This document shows, piece by piece, positions 1-6,747 of a stretch of 7,389 nucleotides of DNA. The stretch is from Elusimicrobiota bacterium. Its GTDB lineage: Bacteria > Elusimicrobiota > Endomicrobiia > Endomicrobiales > Endomicrobiaceae. The notes under the pieces were generated by a model. That model was not told the DNA's origin, searched no databases, and saw nothing but the letters and a program-made list of their open reading frames with translations. Position 1 is the first letter of the stretch. Every line of letters begins with the position of its first letter. A program made the translations under genes and the position numbers. Location: NCBI GenBank assembly GCA_031282945.1, contig JAITCX010000061.1:1-7389 (forward strand). Reading direction: 5' to 3'.

Positions 1-231
1 TTTGGCGCAGGCAACACCGTTTTTCTGGAAAGTTTATCTATCTCTCAAATCCAAGACTTTAGCTACATGCTTTTGACATCTGACGGCGTGCATGACTATA
101 TTAAAATAGATGAGTTGGAACATTTGTTGACAGACCAGCCCTCTAGCATAAAAACTTGTCTCAATATCATTCAAGCCGCTTTAAATGCGGGATCAAAAGA
201 CGATATTTCAGTTGTTATAATAAAAGAATAA
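1..231 (+). CDS. PP2C-family serine/threonine protein phosphatase, C-terminal part
   Basis: The frame is open from the first base and stops with TAA, giving the last 76 residues of a protein that begins outside the window. Two PP2C (PPM) signatures are visible: LLTSDGVHDYI at residues 24-34 and GSKDDISVVII at residues 64-74. In this family the Asp of the SDG motif and the Asp near the C-terminal D-(D/N)-I-(S/T) motif bind the catalytic Mn/Mg pair, so the metal-binding end is intact. PP2C enzymes remove phosphate from Ser/Thr in the cytoplasm, often opposing an Hanks-type kinase or serving type VI secretion or envelope signalling. The partner lies outside the window, so which role applies here cannot be told. 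No hairpin terminator follows the stop. A decayed minus-strand frame overlaps the last 24 bases. Family assignment is firm; the specific role is unknown. Confidence 0.85.
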   Translation, partial: FGAGNTVFLESLSISQIQDFSYMLLTSDGVHDYIKIDELEHLLTDQPSSIKTCLNIIQAALNAGSKDDISVVIIKE

Positions 232-574
232 TTTAGGAATTACCCTCATGACTCTAACTTTTTTAAGATAACCCTTAAAATCTTTTTCTATAAAAGCAAC
301 TCTCAACTTGCGGCCGCCGTATAAAGCAAAATGATTTTCTAAAACGCCTAGCAAAGAGAGAGCTAACCACAGCCCATGTGAAACTTTTAGTTTTTCTGGG
401 ACGTTATAACAATAAAGGCATTGCGAAGTTCTCTTTTCACAGAGTGAGATTGGGAAGCATAAGCGTCATAAGATGTAACCGACATTTTTCAAAATATTCA
501 TCAAAAAACGGCGGAAAATAAAAGACTCTACCACAAAGACACACTAATTTAAAATGGATGGAAGCGCTAAGCAT
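208..574 (-). pseudogene. possible decayed gene, unrecognised cysteine-rich protein
   Basis: Two adjoining minus-strand frames read like real protein and are offset by one base near 437-441. The first starts at an ATG at 574 and gives 45 residues, ending at a TGA at 439-437. It includes CLCGRVFYFPPFFDEYFEKC and ends LMLPNLTL. The second picks up at CEKRTSQCLYCYNVPEKL, continues through HGLWLALSLLG and KLRVAFIEKDFKGYLKKVR, and stops with TGA at 210-208. Joined, they would give roughly 120 residues with five or more cysteines in CxC and CxxC spacing, as in a zinc-binding module. I do not recognise the family. The ATG has no properly spaced ribosome site, and the second frame has no ATG until near its end, so it is unlikely to be expressed as it stands. 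It could also be chance open frames over an unannotated RNA or regulatory region. Confidence 0.35.
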
Positions 575-602
575 ACCCCTACTGAATTCAACATGCTAGC
601 GC
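564..602. repeat. inverted repeat upstream of the HAD gene
   Basis: GCGCTAAGCAT (564-574) pairs with ATGCTAGCGC (593-602) with a single unpaired A, across an 18-nt loop. The stem would be about 10 bp and is GC-richer than its surroundings. No T-run follows on either strand, so it is not a classic terminator. It could be an operator, part of a small RNA, or the edge of a decayed element. Confidence 0.45.
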
Positions 603-692
603 AATGGCGTAGGAAATTAGCAAAATTAAAAAATTACAAGCAAAAGGTTTTTAATTCTGGCTTTGCCTTAGATTGTTAAATCCACCTAATTG

Positions 693-698
693 TATAAT
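693..698 (+). promoter_or_regulatory. candidate -10 box for the HAD hydrolase gene
   Basis: A perfect TATAAT lies about 100 bases before the start codon. It is preceded directly by TG, and a second weaker match, TATAAG, sits at 704-709. The -35 side is poor: the best match, TTGTTA at 673-678, is only 14 bp upstream, shorter than the usual 16-18. In such AT-rich sequence a TATAAT can arise by chance, so this is only a candidate. If used, the transcript would have an AT-rich leader of roughly 95 nt. Confidence 0.35.
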
Positions 699-786
699 TA
701 ATGTATAAGATAATGGAAAAAAAATATAATTATTGGACCAATTTTAAATTTTTAAGGCGCCGAAAAAACAAATAATTTCAAAAATT

Positions 787-792
787 AAGGAG
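787..792 (+). promoter_or_regulatory. ribosome binding site of the HAD hydrolase gene
   Basis: AAGGAG lies 7 nt before the ATG at 800. It supports that start even though the HAD core only begins at about residue 15. Confidence 0.8.
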
Positions 793-799
793 AATTGAA

Positions 800-1639
800 A
801 TGGATGAAACGGGTATTGATTCTTTGGCATTAAAAAATGTGAAGTTGATAGCCTCGGATATGGACCATACATTGCTTACAGAAAAAAGAGAACTGCCGCC
901 AAATTTTAATGACTATATTTTGCGTTTAAATAAATATAATATTGATTTTGTAATTGCAAGCGGTAGACCGCTTTATACATTAAAAACGCTTTTCCCAACA
1001 ATAAGATCCCAAATGAGTTTTATAAGCGATAACGGCGCAATTGTCTGCCATAAAAACAAAATAATTTTTAAGGATTTATTGAAATCAAAAGATTATCAGT
1101 CTATGATTAAATTAACAAAAGAAAAAACAGACGGCATCGCAATCGTATGCGGATTGGATTGCGCTTTTATCGCCAAAGAAAATAAAATATACGAAGATTA
1201 TTTGAAAATATTTTATTCAAATATCACATATGTAGATAATTTAGAAACAGTGTCGCAAGAAGCTGATAAATTTAGCGTTTATTTTCCAAATCACGATGCT
1301 AAAGAAAATTATGAAAAAATTTTTAAACCGCAATACAGCCCCGATTTTTCTGTTACCATCGGCGATACCGTTTGGGTGGACATAATGAATTCGGCAATAA
1401 ATAAAGGAACCGCTTTAAATTTTTTAGCTCGAAAATTAAATTTAACTTTTGAAAATACTATGGCTTTCGGCGATACATATAATGATATAGAAATGTTAAA
1501 AGTTGTAAAGTATTCTTATATCGTAAAAAACGCCCATCCTGATATGAAAGCTTATGCCAATTCTGCAACCGATACTAATGATAATTTTGGAGTAACAAAA
1601 GTTTTGGATAAGATTTTGGCTAATTATGAAAATAGTTGA
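800..1639 (+). CDS. Cof-type HAD-IIB hydrolase (sugar/nucleotide phosphatase-like)
   Basis: This is a complete 279-residue protein, the usual length for Cof-type HAD phosphatases. All four HAD motifs are present: motif I DMDHTLL at 20-26 (nucleophile Asp20, acid/base Asp22), motif II ASGRP at 53-57, motif III Lys202 in NKGTAL, and motif IV AFGDTYNDIEML at 222-233 (metal-binding Asp225 and Asp229). ISDNGA at 75-80 is the typical entry to the C2 cap, which spans about 82-195. His23 replaces the Gly of the common DMDGTLL. Family members are soluble, Mg-dependent enzymes that remove phosphate from small metabolites such as sugar phosphates, pyridoxal phosphate or flavin precursors. Substrate depends on the cap and cannot be read here. 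It appears monocistronic: a candidate promoter lies upstream and a strong terminator follows about 135 bp after the stop. Nothing links it to the tad operon, which is transcribed towards it. Confidence 0.93.
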   Translation: MDETGIDSLALKNVKLIASDMDHTLLTEKRELPPNFNDYILRLNKYNIDFVIASGRPLYTLKTLFPTIRSQMSFISDNGAIVCHKNKIIFKDLLKSKDYQSMIKLTKEKTDGIAIVCGLDCAFIAKENKIYEDYLKIFYSNITYVDNLETVSQEADKFSVYFPNHDAKENYEKIFKPQYSPDFSVTIGDTVWVDIMNSAINKGTALNFLARKLNLTFENTMAFGDTYNDIEMLKVVKYSYIVKNAHPDMKAYANSATDTNDNFGVTKVLDKILANYENS

Positions 1640-1715
1640 AATGAATTTAATTGCTCCCTAAATAAATATCTAAATAACTATAAGAAAAAAGATAAATAAA
1701 CTATTCATAAAAAAC

Positions 1716-1739
1716 CAAACTCAAAAGTGTTAGAGTTTG
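1716..1739. repeat. short inverted repeat in the convergent intergenic gap
   Basis: CAAACTC (1716-1722) and GAGTTTG (1733-1739) are perfectly complementary over 7 bp with a 10-nt loop. It is weaker than the terminator just downstream and may be chance. It could form a secondary termination or RNA-stabilising hairpin at the 3' end of the HAD transcript. Confidence 0.3.
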
Positions 1740-1775
1740 ACAAAATTTATACATTAAAACAAAACATTATTAATG

Positions 1776-1810
1776 AAAAGAGCGCCCTCTTAGACACAGG
1801 GCGCTCTTTT
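1776..1810. terminator. bidirectional intrinsic terminator between HAD gene and tadC
   Basis: AAAAGAGCGCCCT (1776-1788) and AGGGCGCTCTTTT (1798-1810) are perfectly complementary over 13 bp with a 9-nt loop. The stem has a GC core flanked by A-runs and T-runs on both sides, so it works in either direction. On the plus strand it ends in a run of U after the stem, and on the minus strand the 3' arm again ends in UUUU. It lies between two converging units, 136 bp after the HAD stop and 33 bp after the tadC stop, as expected for a shared terminator. Confidence 0.9.
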
Positions 1811-1843
1811 TATATTGCTTTTTTATTTGAAGATATTTTATTT

Positions 1844-2740
1844 TTAAAATCCGCCGCTCCTAATTAAGTTTATGACAATCGGTCCAAAAATTACTATAAA
1901 AATTGTAGGAAAAATAAATAAAATTAACGGAATTAAAATTTTTACAGGCGCTTCCTGCGCCTTCTTTTCCGCAAGGCTTTGATGGCGCTGTCTTATTTGC
2001 ATTCCCAATTTTTTTAATGTGTCCGCCATCCCCGCTCCCGATTCTAAAGCCATGTTTATAGTTTTTATAAAAAATGTTACCTCTTGCGCATCACAGGCGT
2101 CTGCAATTTCAAATAAAGCTTTTTTTCTGTCATAGCCAAGAGCTATTTTCGCGCTGCAATTTGATAATTCCTGCGATAAAGGTCCTTGCAAAATTTCTGC
2201 GGTTTTGCTTATTGCGCCAAAAAAGTCAGAACCCGCCTCAAGCATAACAGATAATAAATCCGCCGTCTCAGGCAATTGCCTCAATATAAGATTCTTTCTT
2301 TTTTTGCATTCTTCTTTTAATTGCAATAAAACAATCCCAAATCCTAAGCCTGCAAAAATAAAACAAATTACAATTGAGCTAGAGATAAAAAACATTGAAA
2401 ATAAAAATCCCGCCGCTCCCGCAAAAATCTGTAAAACAAAAAATTGGTAAGCGTTAAAATGAGCATATTTTTCCCCGCTTAATTTAAATAGTTTTTTAAG
2501 ACGCTCAATATAATCTATAAATTTTTTATTTTTAATTTTTACTAAATATTTTCCAAGCGTATCGGCAAGTCTAAAAAATGTCGGCAAAATTATATCTTTT
2601 ATTTTTTTGCTTTTATCATTTTTTGTTATCGCCATATAAACTTTTCCCTCGGAACGCATTTTGGCGGCAATGCTTAAAATTTGTTTTAGTCCATAAAATA
2701 CAGCGCATCCTATAAAAATAGAAATAATAAATATCACCAT
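1844..2740 (-). CDS. tadC: TadC, Tad/Flp pilus inner-membrane platform protein
   Basis: This 298-residue protein carries a type II secretion F (T2SSF/GspF) domain at about 156-285. Its start, LPETADLLSVMLEAG (156-170), is typical of the family. The tail has the TadC hallmark pattern: R-x-x-x-L-A-E-K-K-A-x-E-x-P-V-K at 252-267, then a hydrophobic run ending in IFGPIV at 284-289. Likely membrane segments are 2-18, 98-118, 121-140 and 268-290. With TadB it forms the platform that turns TadA ATP hydrolysis into extrusion of Flp pilin subunits. The ATG at 2740 is supported by GGAGG (2748-2752) 7 nt upstream. The start overlaps the end of tadB by 7 nt, implying coupled translation. It is the last gene of the operon, ending at the 1776-1810 terminator. 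Length and domain content are normal. Confidence 0.93.
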   Translation of the reverse strand: MVIFIISIFIGCAVFYGLKQILSIAAKMRSEGKVYMAITKNDKSKKIKDIILPTFFRLADTLGKYLVKIKNKKFIDYIERLKKLFKLSGEKYAHFNAYQFFVLQIFAGAAGFLFSMFFISSSIVICFIFAGLGFGIVLLQLKEECKKRKNLILRQLPETADLLSVMLEAGSDFFGAISKTAEILQGPLSQELSNCSAKIALGYDRKKALFEIADACDAQEVTFFIKTINMALESGAGMADTLKKLGMQIRQRHQSLAEKKAQEAPVKILIPLILFIFPTIFIVIFGPIVINLIRSGGF

Positions 2741-3594
2741 ATATCCGCCTCCGTTATTTTTCTTATCATAGTCGATCCCGTCAAAATCATAATTACCACA
2801 ATTAAAAGCAAAACATTGCCCGCAAAAGTTTTAAAAAGCGCCGACATCATATCGGGCTGCAACAGGCTCATCATCAGCATCACCACAAAAGGCACAATGC
2901 TTACAATTGTTCCTGACATTTTTCCTTGCGCCGTAATGGCCGTCACTTTTTCCTGCAATGCAATTCTTTGGCTTGCAGAATTTGTTATCGTCTCAAAAAT
3001 CCCAGAAATGCTGGCGCCCGATTGAGCTGAAATTCTTATCGTATCAAGCGCAAGTTTAAATTCTTTATTTGGGGAATTTAAACTTGCTTTTTGTAAAGTT
3101 TTATCTAAACTCAAACCTAAACTTAAGTTTTGCCGAATCTTTTCAAACTCAAACTTTAAAGGAGGTTTCAAATCATCGCAAACAATAAAAAGCGCTTCCG
3201 CTATGGACTTGCCCGAGACAATTGCGCTCTTTATAATAATTAAAGATTCCATTACTTGTTTGTCTATCAACTGCTCGTATTTTTTTAATTTGCTTGCTCT
3301 AATATTTGCAGCTATATAAATTTCAAAAACAATTATTATGACAACAAAAATTAAATTTCGGCTTACCGCAAATACCAAAACGCTAACGATAAATAAAGCT
3401 ATCATTGCAGTTTTCCCGCCTAAAAAAAACTGAGCTTTTTTAAAATGCATATTATTTTCTAAACTCTTTTTAATTGATATCTTTTGCAAAATATTTTTTT
3501 TCAATTTATCTCTATTATCTGCAAAAATTTGTCTTATCAAACAAACGCTAAAAAAAATTGAACTTGCAAAAAAAACTATAGCCAACCATTTCAT
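2734..3594 (-). CDS. tadB: TadB, Tad/Flp pilus inner-membrane platform protein
   Basis: This 286-residue membrane protein has a T2SSF domain at about 107-245. Probable transmembrane segments are 3-21, 62-78, 80-97, 229-245 and 258-275. The C-terminal half is characteristic of TadB: KVTAITAQGKMSG at 216-228, then a hydrophobic helix and LLQPDMMSALF at 244-254, then the final helix. In the Tad system it pairs with TadC as the membrane base for the TadA motor. The start codon overlaps the stop of the fused ATPase gene by 4 nt (ATGA). A GAGGAGG ribosome site lies inside the last codons of that gene, so expression should be coupled. The domain starts a little short at the N-terminus, but the overall length is within the family range. 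No defects are seen. Confidence 0.93.
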   Translation of the reverse strand: MKWLAIVFFASSIFFSVCLIRQIFADNRDKLKKNILQKISIKKSLENNMHFKKAQFFLGGKTAMIALFIVSVLVFAVSRNLIFVVIIIVFEIYIAANIRASKLKKYEQLIDKQVMESLIIIKSAIVSGKSIAEALFIVCDDLKPPLKFEFEKIRQNLSLGLSLDKTLQKASLNSPNKEFKLALDTIRISAQSGASISGIFETITNSASQRIALQEKVTAITAQGKMSGTIVSIVPFVVMLMMSLLQPDMMSALFKTFAGNVLLLIVVIMILTGSTMIRKITEADIW

Positions 3595-5618
3595 AAAAAC
3601 ACCTCCTCATTTATATGCACGCCTTTGAGATCCGCCGTTTTTATAAACTCCGGAATAAACCCGCTTGCTTGAAACTGCCCCTCTTGTTTTAAATTTTTTA
3701 TGCCCGCCAGTTTAAACTCAAAAACATTTAAAATTTTATAGCCGTTTTTGTCGTCCGCCTCAAGCGTAGAAATAGACGAGATCCTGCGCGATCCGTCAAA
3801 ATAACGTTTTAACTGCACAATAATATCTACCGCTGAAATTATTTGATGAATTATTGCCGCCGCCGGCAATTCCGCACCCGACATTAAAACCATGGTTTCA
3901 AGTCTGCCGATAGCGTCGTGTTCGGAGTTTGCATGAATCGTTGACATGCTGCCTTCATGACCGGTATTCATTGCCTGCAGCATGTCCAGAGCCTCGCCTG
4001 AACGGCATTCGCCCACAATTATTCTGTCGGGTCTCATACGCAAAGCGTTTACCACAAGCCGCCGAATGCTTATCTCCCCTGTATTTTCGCTAGATTTGGG
4101 ACGCCCCTCTAGCCGAATAGTATGTTTTTGCTGTAATTGCAATTCGGCGGAATCTTCTATTGTCACAATTCTCTCGCTTTCATCAATAAAAGTAGAAACA
4201 GCATTTAAAAGCGTGGTTTTGCCTGTCCCCGTTCCGCCTGAAATGATCATATTTTTTTTCAGTTTAACGCTTGCTTTTAAAAATTCCGCCATCCCTTCGC
4301 TAAGCGCCCCGCTATCTATTAAACTTTCAATGGAGAGTTTATTTTTTAGAAATTTTCTAATTGTCAAAGCCGGGCCATTTAAAGCTATCGGTCTTATCAC
4401 AGCATTGACGCGGGAGCCGTCTTTTAGACGAGCGTCCACAATGGGCGAGGCCTCGTCAATATGCCTGCCTGTTTGCGCCACAATTCTCTCTATAACAGTT
4501 TTCAAATTTTGTTCGTTGGCAAAAGTTTGTTTGCACTCAATAATTTTTCCCGCTCGTTCTATGTAAATGCTGTTTGCTCCGTTTACCATAATTTCTGTAA
4601 TGCCGGCGTCGCCAATAAAATCCTCTAAAACTCCAAGCCCAGCCACATCATCGCAAAGTTCTTTTATCAACCGCTCAGAAATTTCTAAAGGAATATGCAG
4701 TTCAAGTTTTTGAATGATTTCATTGATTTTTGTTTTGGCAATATTTTTTAATTTTTGGCTATCAATTTCTTCTGAAAAGTTTTTCATTTCCTCAAGCAAA
4801 TGTTTATGGATATTTGACACAAGTTCTTTATAAACTGTTTCATTTTGAAAATATTGTTGTGATTTATCTACAAAATTTTGATTGAATTTTCCGCTGTGAT
4901 AACGATCAATTATTTGCCTAAAAATTTGCGAAATATTTTCTGATTCGTTTTTATAGTTTTGTTTAGGCTCCATAAAAACCTTTTGTATTTGCCAATTAAA
5001 ATCTAAGCTCAAAGCTTTTGCGAAAATGGGATGGGACTTTAACATTTGCCCGCAATGGAAGTCTTGGCCTAACTCCAGTTTTAAAGCTAGAATATCGGCG
5101 CCGCTTTGGCATTGGCCTAAAAGTTTATCGCCTAAATTTAAAGCCGCCGCAGTTGAGAGAGAATCGGATAAAAATGTCAGCAATATCATTTTGGATTTTT
5201 CAGCTAATGTAAAAAGTTTATTTGAAATTTGATCGCAAGCGTTTATAATAAGCGTTTTATAATTTTGTTCTAACATGGAAATTAGATATAAAAGTTTATC
5301 TATATCTAAATCCTCTAAATTATTGTTTTTCAAAGTTAAGGCAATGTCTTGACCCATAGGCGATAAATATTTTTTTAAAGTTTTAGCGTTTATCGCGCTC
5401 ATCGCCGGAATAATGTCCTCAACAAAACGCACGCCGTCTTTATACATAGACCAAAAAATTTCTGAGCCGTTTACCGATAAGTCTAAAATAATAGAACCGC
5501 ACGGCTCTCCTTCCTCTTGCTCTTTTTTGTTTTTGGCGTCAGCGGCGGCGGCAAAGGCGCTTAAAACATTTGCAATTAATGCGCGGGTGAGATTGTTTGC
5601 TCCGACAACTAAAAGCAT
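3591..5618 (-). CDS. tadA: TadZ/CpaE-like domain fused to TadA/CpaF secretion ATPase
   Basis: At 675 residues this is about 200 longer than a usual TadA/CpaF. Residues about 310-665 are a complete type II/IV secretion ATPase. They show the entry motif GLGVLEDFI-D-ITEIMVNG (328-347), Walker A GGTGTGKT (461-468), Asp box VTIEDSAEL (485-493), Walker B region RPDRIIVGECR (529-539) and His box TGHEGSMSTIHANS (552-565). All key residues are present, so it should hydrolyse ATP as a cytoplasmic hexamer driving pilus assembly. Residues 1-215 resemble a MinD/ParA-type TadZ/CpaE fold: an opening beta strand and loop (VVGANNLTRAL), IILDLSVNG at 43-51, and the pattern KTLIINACD then KMILLTFLSD at 121-152. 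The Walker A lysine is absent there, so this part probably does not hydrolyse ATP. A helical linker spans about 216-310. The ATG is supported by AAGGAGG (5623-5629), only 4 nt upstream. TadZ normally recruits TadA to the pole, so the fusion would tether localiser and motor. The ATPase call is firm; the TadZ-like call rests on pattern. Confidence 0.92.
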   Translation of the reverse strand: MLLVVGANNLTRALIANVLSAFAAAADAKNKKEQEEGEPCGSIILDLSVNGSEIFWSMYKDGVRFVEDIIPAMSAINAKTLKKYLSPMGQDIALTLKNNNLEDLDIDKLLYLISMLEQNYKTLIINACDQISNKLFTLAEKSKMILLTFLSDSLSTAAALNLGDKLLGQCQSGADILALKLELGQDFHCGQMLKSHPIFAKALSLDFNWQIQKVFMEPKQNYKNESENISQIFRQIIDRYHSGKFNQNFVDKSQQYFQNETVYKELVSNIHKHLLEEMKNFSEEIDSQKLKNIAKTKINEIIQKLELHIPLEISERLIKELCDDVAGLGVLEDFIGDAGITEIMVNGANSIYIERAGKIIECKQTFANEQNLKTVIERIVAQTGRHIDEASPIVDARLKDGSRVNAVIRPIALNGPALTIRKFLKNKLSIESLIDSGALSEGMAEFLKASVKLKKNMIISGGTGTGKTTLLNAVSTFIDESERIVTIEDSAELQLQQKHTIRLEGRPKSSENTGEISIRRLVVNALRMRPDRIIVGECRSGEALDMLQAMNTGHEGSMSTIHANSEHDAIGRLETMVLMSGAELPAAAIIHQIISAVDIIVQLKRYFDGSRRISSISTLEADDKNGYKILNVFEFKLAGIKNLKQEGQFQASGFIPEFIKTADLKGVHINEEVFL

Positions 5619-5622
5619 TCGG

Positions 5623-5629
5623 CCTCCTT
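5623..5629 (-). promoter_or_regulatory. ribosome binding site of the fused tadZ/tadA gene
   Basis: AAGGAGG on the minus strand ends only 4 nt before the ATG at 5618. It fixes the start and shows that the N-terminal domain really is translated as part of this protein. It directly abuts the A/T hairpin repeats that fill the sequence upstream, so the first of them (5633-5650) could affect access to it. Confidence 0.8.
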
Positions 5630-5632
5630 TTT

Positions 5633-5856
5633 CTCTTTTATAAAAAAGAGTTGGAAATTATTTCTCTTTTGAAAAAGAGAAACAGAAAATTAAAAACAAG
5701 ACATTTTTCTCTTTTTGAAAAAAGAGAAACAGAAAAACTAACGGCATTTTAAAAGTTTATTCTCTCTTTCCAAAAAAAGACGAAATTTTTTTGTCAAAAA
5801 AATAAAAAACGACACCTGCAACTTAATTCTTTTTTCTATAAAAGAGAAACAGAAAA
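5633..5856. repeat. cluster of short A/T hairpin repeats with a shared 16-nt core
   Basis: The exact core AAAGAGAAACAGAAAA occurs three times, at 5674-5689, 5721-5736 and 5841-5856. In the first two copies it is the right arm of a perfect hairpin: TTTCTCTTTT (5661-5670) pairs with 5673-5682, and an 11-bp version uses 5706-5716 with 5719-5729, each with a 2-nt loop. The third copy has an imperfect left arm. A related hairpin without the CAGAAAA tail sits at 5633-5650, and a degenerate one at about 5760-5780. The cluster lies immediately upstream of the tadZ/tadA ribosome site. It resembles a small dispersed palindromic repeat family and may affect transcript folding or stability. No coding frame is seen. 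Confidence 0.7.
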
Positions 5857-5891
5857 ATATCGCTCTTTAAACTTATTTCTTTATTTTTTTT

Positions 5892-6112
5892 TGCGCTTCC
5901 TTTTTATTTTTTAGCCACGCGCCATGCGAAAATTTTTTTCGCCCCCGCGCCGACTCTACTTTTGACGTCACAGACAGCAGTCTGTACTGTCACGCCCGCC
6001 TGGGTGAGGGCAAAGAAAACTTCCAGTTTCCTTTGCCCTCTTGGCGAAAAAAATTTCTCGCATAGACAGGCGCTTTGCCGCTTTCGCTAGGCTAAAAAAT
6101 AAAAAGAGCGCA
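5892..6112. mobile_element. foldback (MITE-like) element with nested hairpins
   Basis: The ends form a long inverted repeat in two blocks. The outer arms 5892-5916 and 6090-6112 match apart from a 2-nt gap, and the inner arms 5924-5942 and 6044-6063 match apart from a 1-nt gap. Between the blocks the right side carries about 19 extra bases. The centre folds again: a 15-bp hairpin with one mismatch (6006-6020 with 6026-6040, 5-nt loop), a 6-bp hairpin ACAGAC/GTCTGT (5970-5985) and the palindrome TGACGTCA (5963-5970). The centre is clearly GC-richer than the flanks. No transposase or clear target-site duplication is seen. A non-autonomous foldback element is the best guess; a large structured RNA is the alternative. 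Confidence 0.5.
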
Positions 6113-6120
6113 GGCGAGAG

Positions 6121-6230
6121 TACAACACGACAAAGACACAACGACAAGAAAGACACAAGAACAACAACAAAAATACGACACAACAATAACAAAAACACGA
6201 CACGGCAACACCAAAGACACAACAAGGGCA
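6121..6230. repeat. A/C-rich, almost T-free low-complexity tract
   Basis: These 110 bases contain only three T on the plus strand and are built from irregular ACA, ACAA and GACA units such as ACGACAA and ACAACAACAA. The bias is sharply bounded: it starts where the foldback element ends and fades at about 6232. Reading frames through it give only Thr/Arg/Gln/Asn-rich sequence on the plus strand, or Val/Leu/Cys-rich sequence on the minus strand, with no ATG start. It is therefore treated as non-coding. Confidence 0.6.
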
Positions 6231-6265
6231 ACTACATATTTATTGGTCAAAAACTTTCGCACTTA

Positions 6266-6747
6266 AAAAAACAAAATAAAAATTTCACCCCTCATCTTTC
6301 AACAACAACTCCCCTCTGCAAAATCATTTTTTCAACTATTAAATTTCCCCTTGCCCCCCTCAACTTTCTTGGCTCACCCTGAACCCTCAAATCCACCTCT
6401 CACCGCTATTTCTCTCCCTACTCTTTTCTCAAAAAACAAAATAAAAATTTTCCTCCTCATCTCTTAACAGCAACAACTCCCATCTGTAAAATCATTTTTT
6501 CAACTATTAAATTTCAGCTTGCGCCCTCAACTTTCTTGGCTTTTGCTGAAATCTTAAATCTATCACTTGCCGCTATTTCTCTCCTTATTCTTTTTTTAAA
6601 AAGAACAAAATAAGAATTTCCCCCTCATCTCTCAAAAGCAACAACTCCCGTCCCAAAAGTTATTTTTAAAATGTTCAATTTTATTCTAAAACCTCAACTT
6701 TTTTGGCTCCTCCCAAAATCTATAATTCTTCGACCCACCGCAACTCT
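6266..6747. repeat. three diverged tandem repeats of about 165 bp
   Basis: Copy 1 is about 6266-6430, copy 2 about 6431-6599 and copy 3 about 6600-6747, with copy starts 165 and 169 bases apart. Each opens with an ACAAAATAA-type block, then a CCTCATCT block and CAACAACTCC or GCAACAACTCCC. Later come CTCAACTTTCTTGGCT and a CACCGCTATTTCTCTCC-type end. Copies 1 and 2 share an exact 28-nt block (6320-6347 and 6488-6515); copy 3 is more diverged and a little shorter. The plus strand is rich in C and T. No convincing ORF runs through the array, and the period is not a multiple of three throughout. It looks like duplicated non-coding DNA now decaying. Confidence 0.7.

Noticed and set aside
2205..2450. 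Plus-strand open frame of 81 codons opposite tadC
   Set aside because: It is antisense to an intact, conserved gene and shows no ribosome site or recognisable motif.
3982..4566. Plus-strand open frame of 194 codons opposite the ATPase gene
   Set aside because: It lies wholly antisense to the conserved ATPase motifs, has no domain-like pattern, and is explained as a shadow of the real coding frame.
5637..5642. TATAAA on the minus strand as the -10 box of the tadZ/tadA gene
   Set aside because: No acceptable -35 element lies 16-18 bp upstream, and the hexamer is part of an A/T hairpin repeat, so the match is not informative.
5968..6231. Minus-strand open frame of 87 codons, Val/Leu/Cys-rich
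   Set aside because: It uses a TTG start with no ribosome site. The sequence is the reverse of the A/C tract followed by the foldback element, so it is a composition artefact.
6041..6382. Plus-strand open frame of 113 codons, Thr/Arg/Gln/Asn-rich
   Set aside because: It starts at a TTG inside the foldback arm, has no ribosome site, and crosses the A/C-rich tract and the first tandem repeat. Its composition simply mirrors the DNA bias.
5633..6747. CRISPR array
   Set aside because: The repeats are of different kinds, unevenly spaced and diverged. There are no regular direct repeats with unique spacers of constant length, and no cas genes are nearby.
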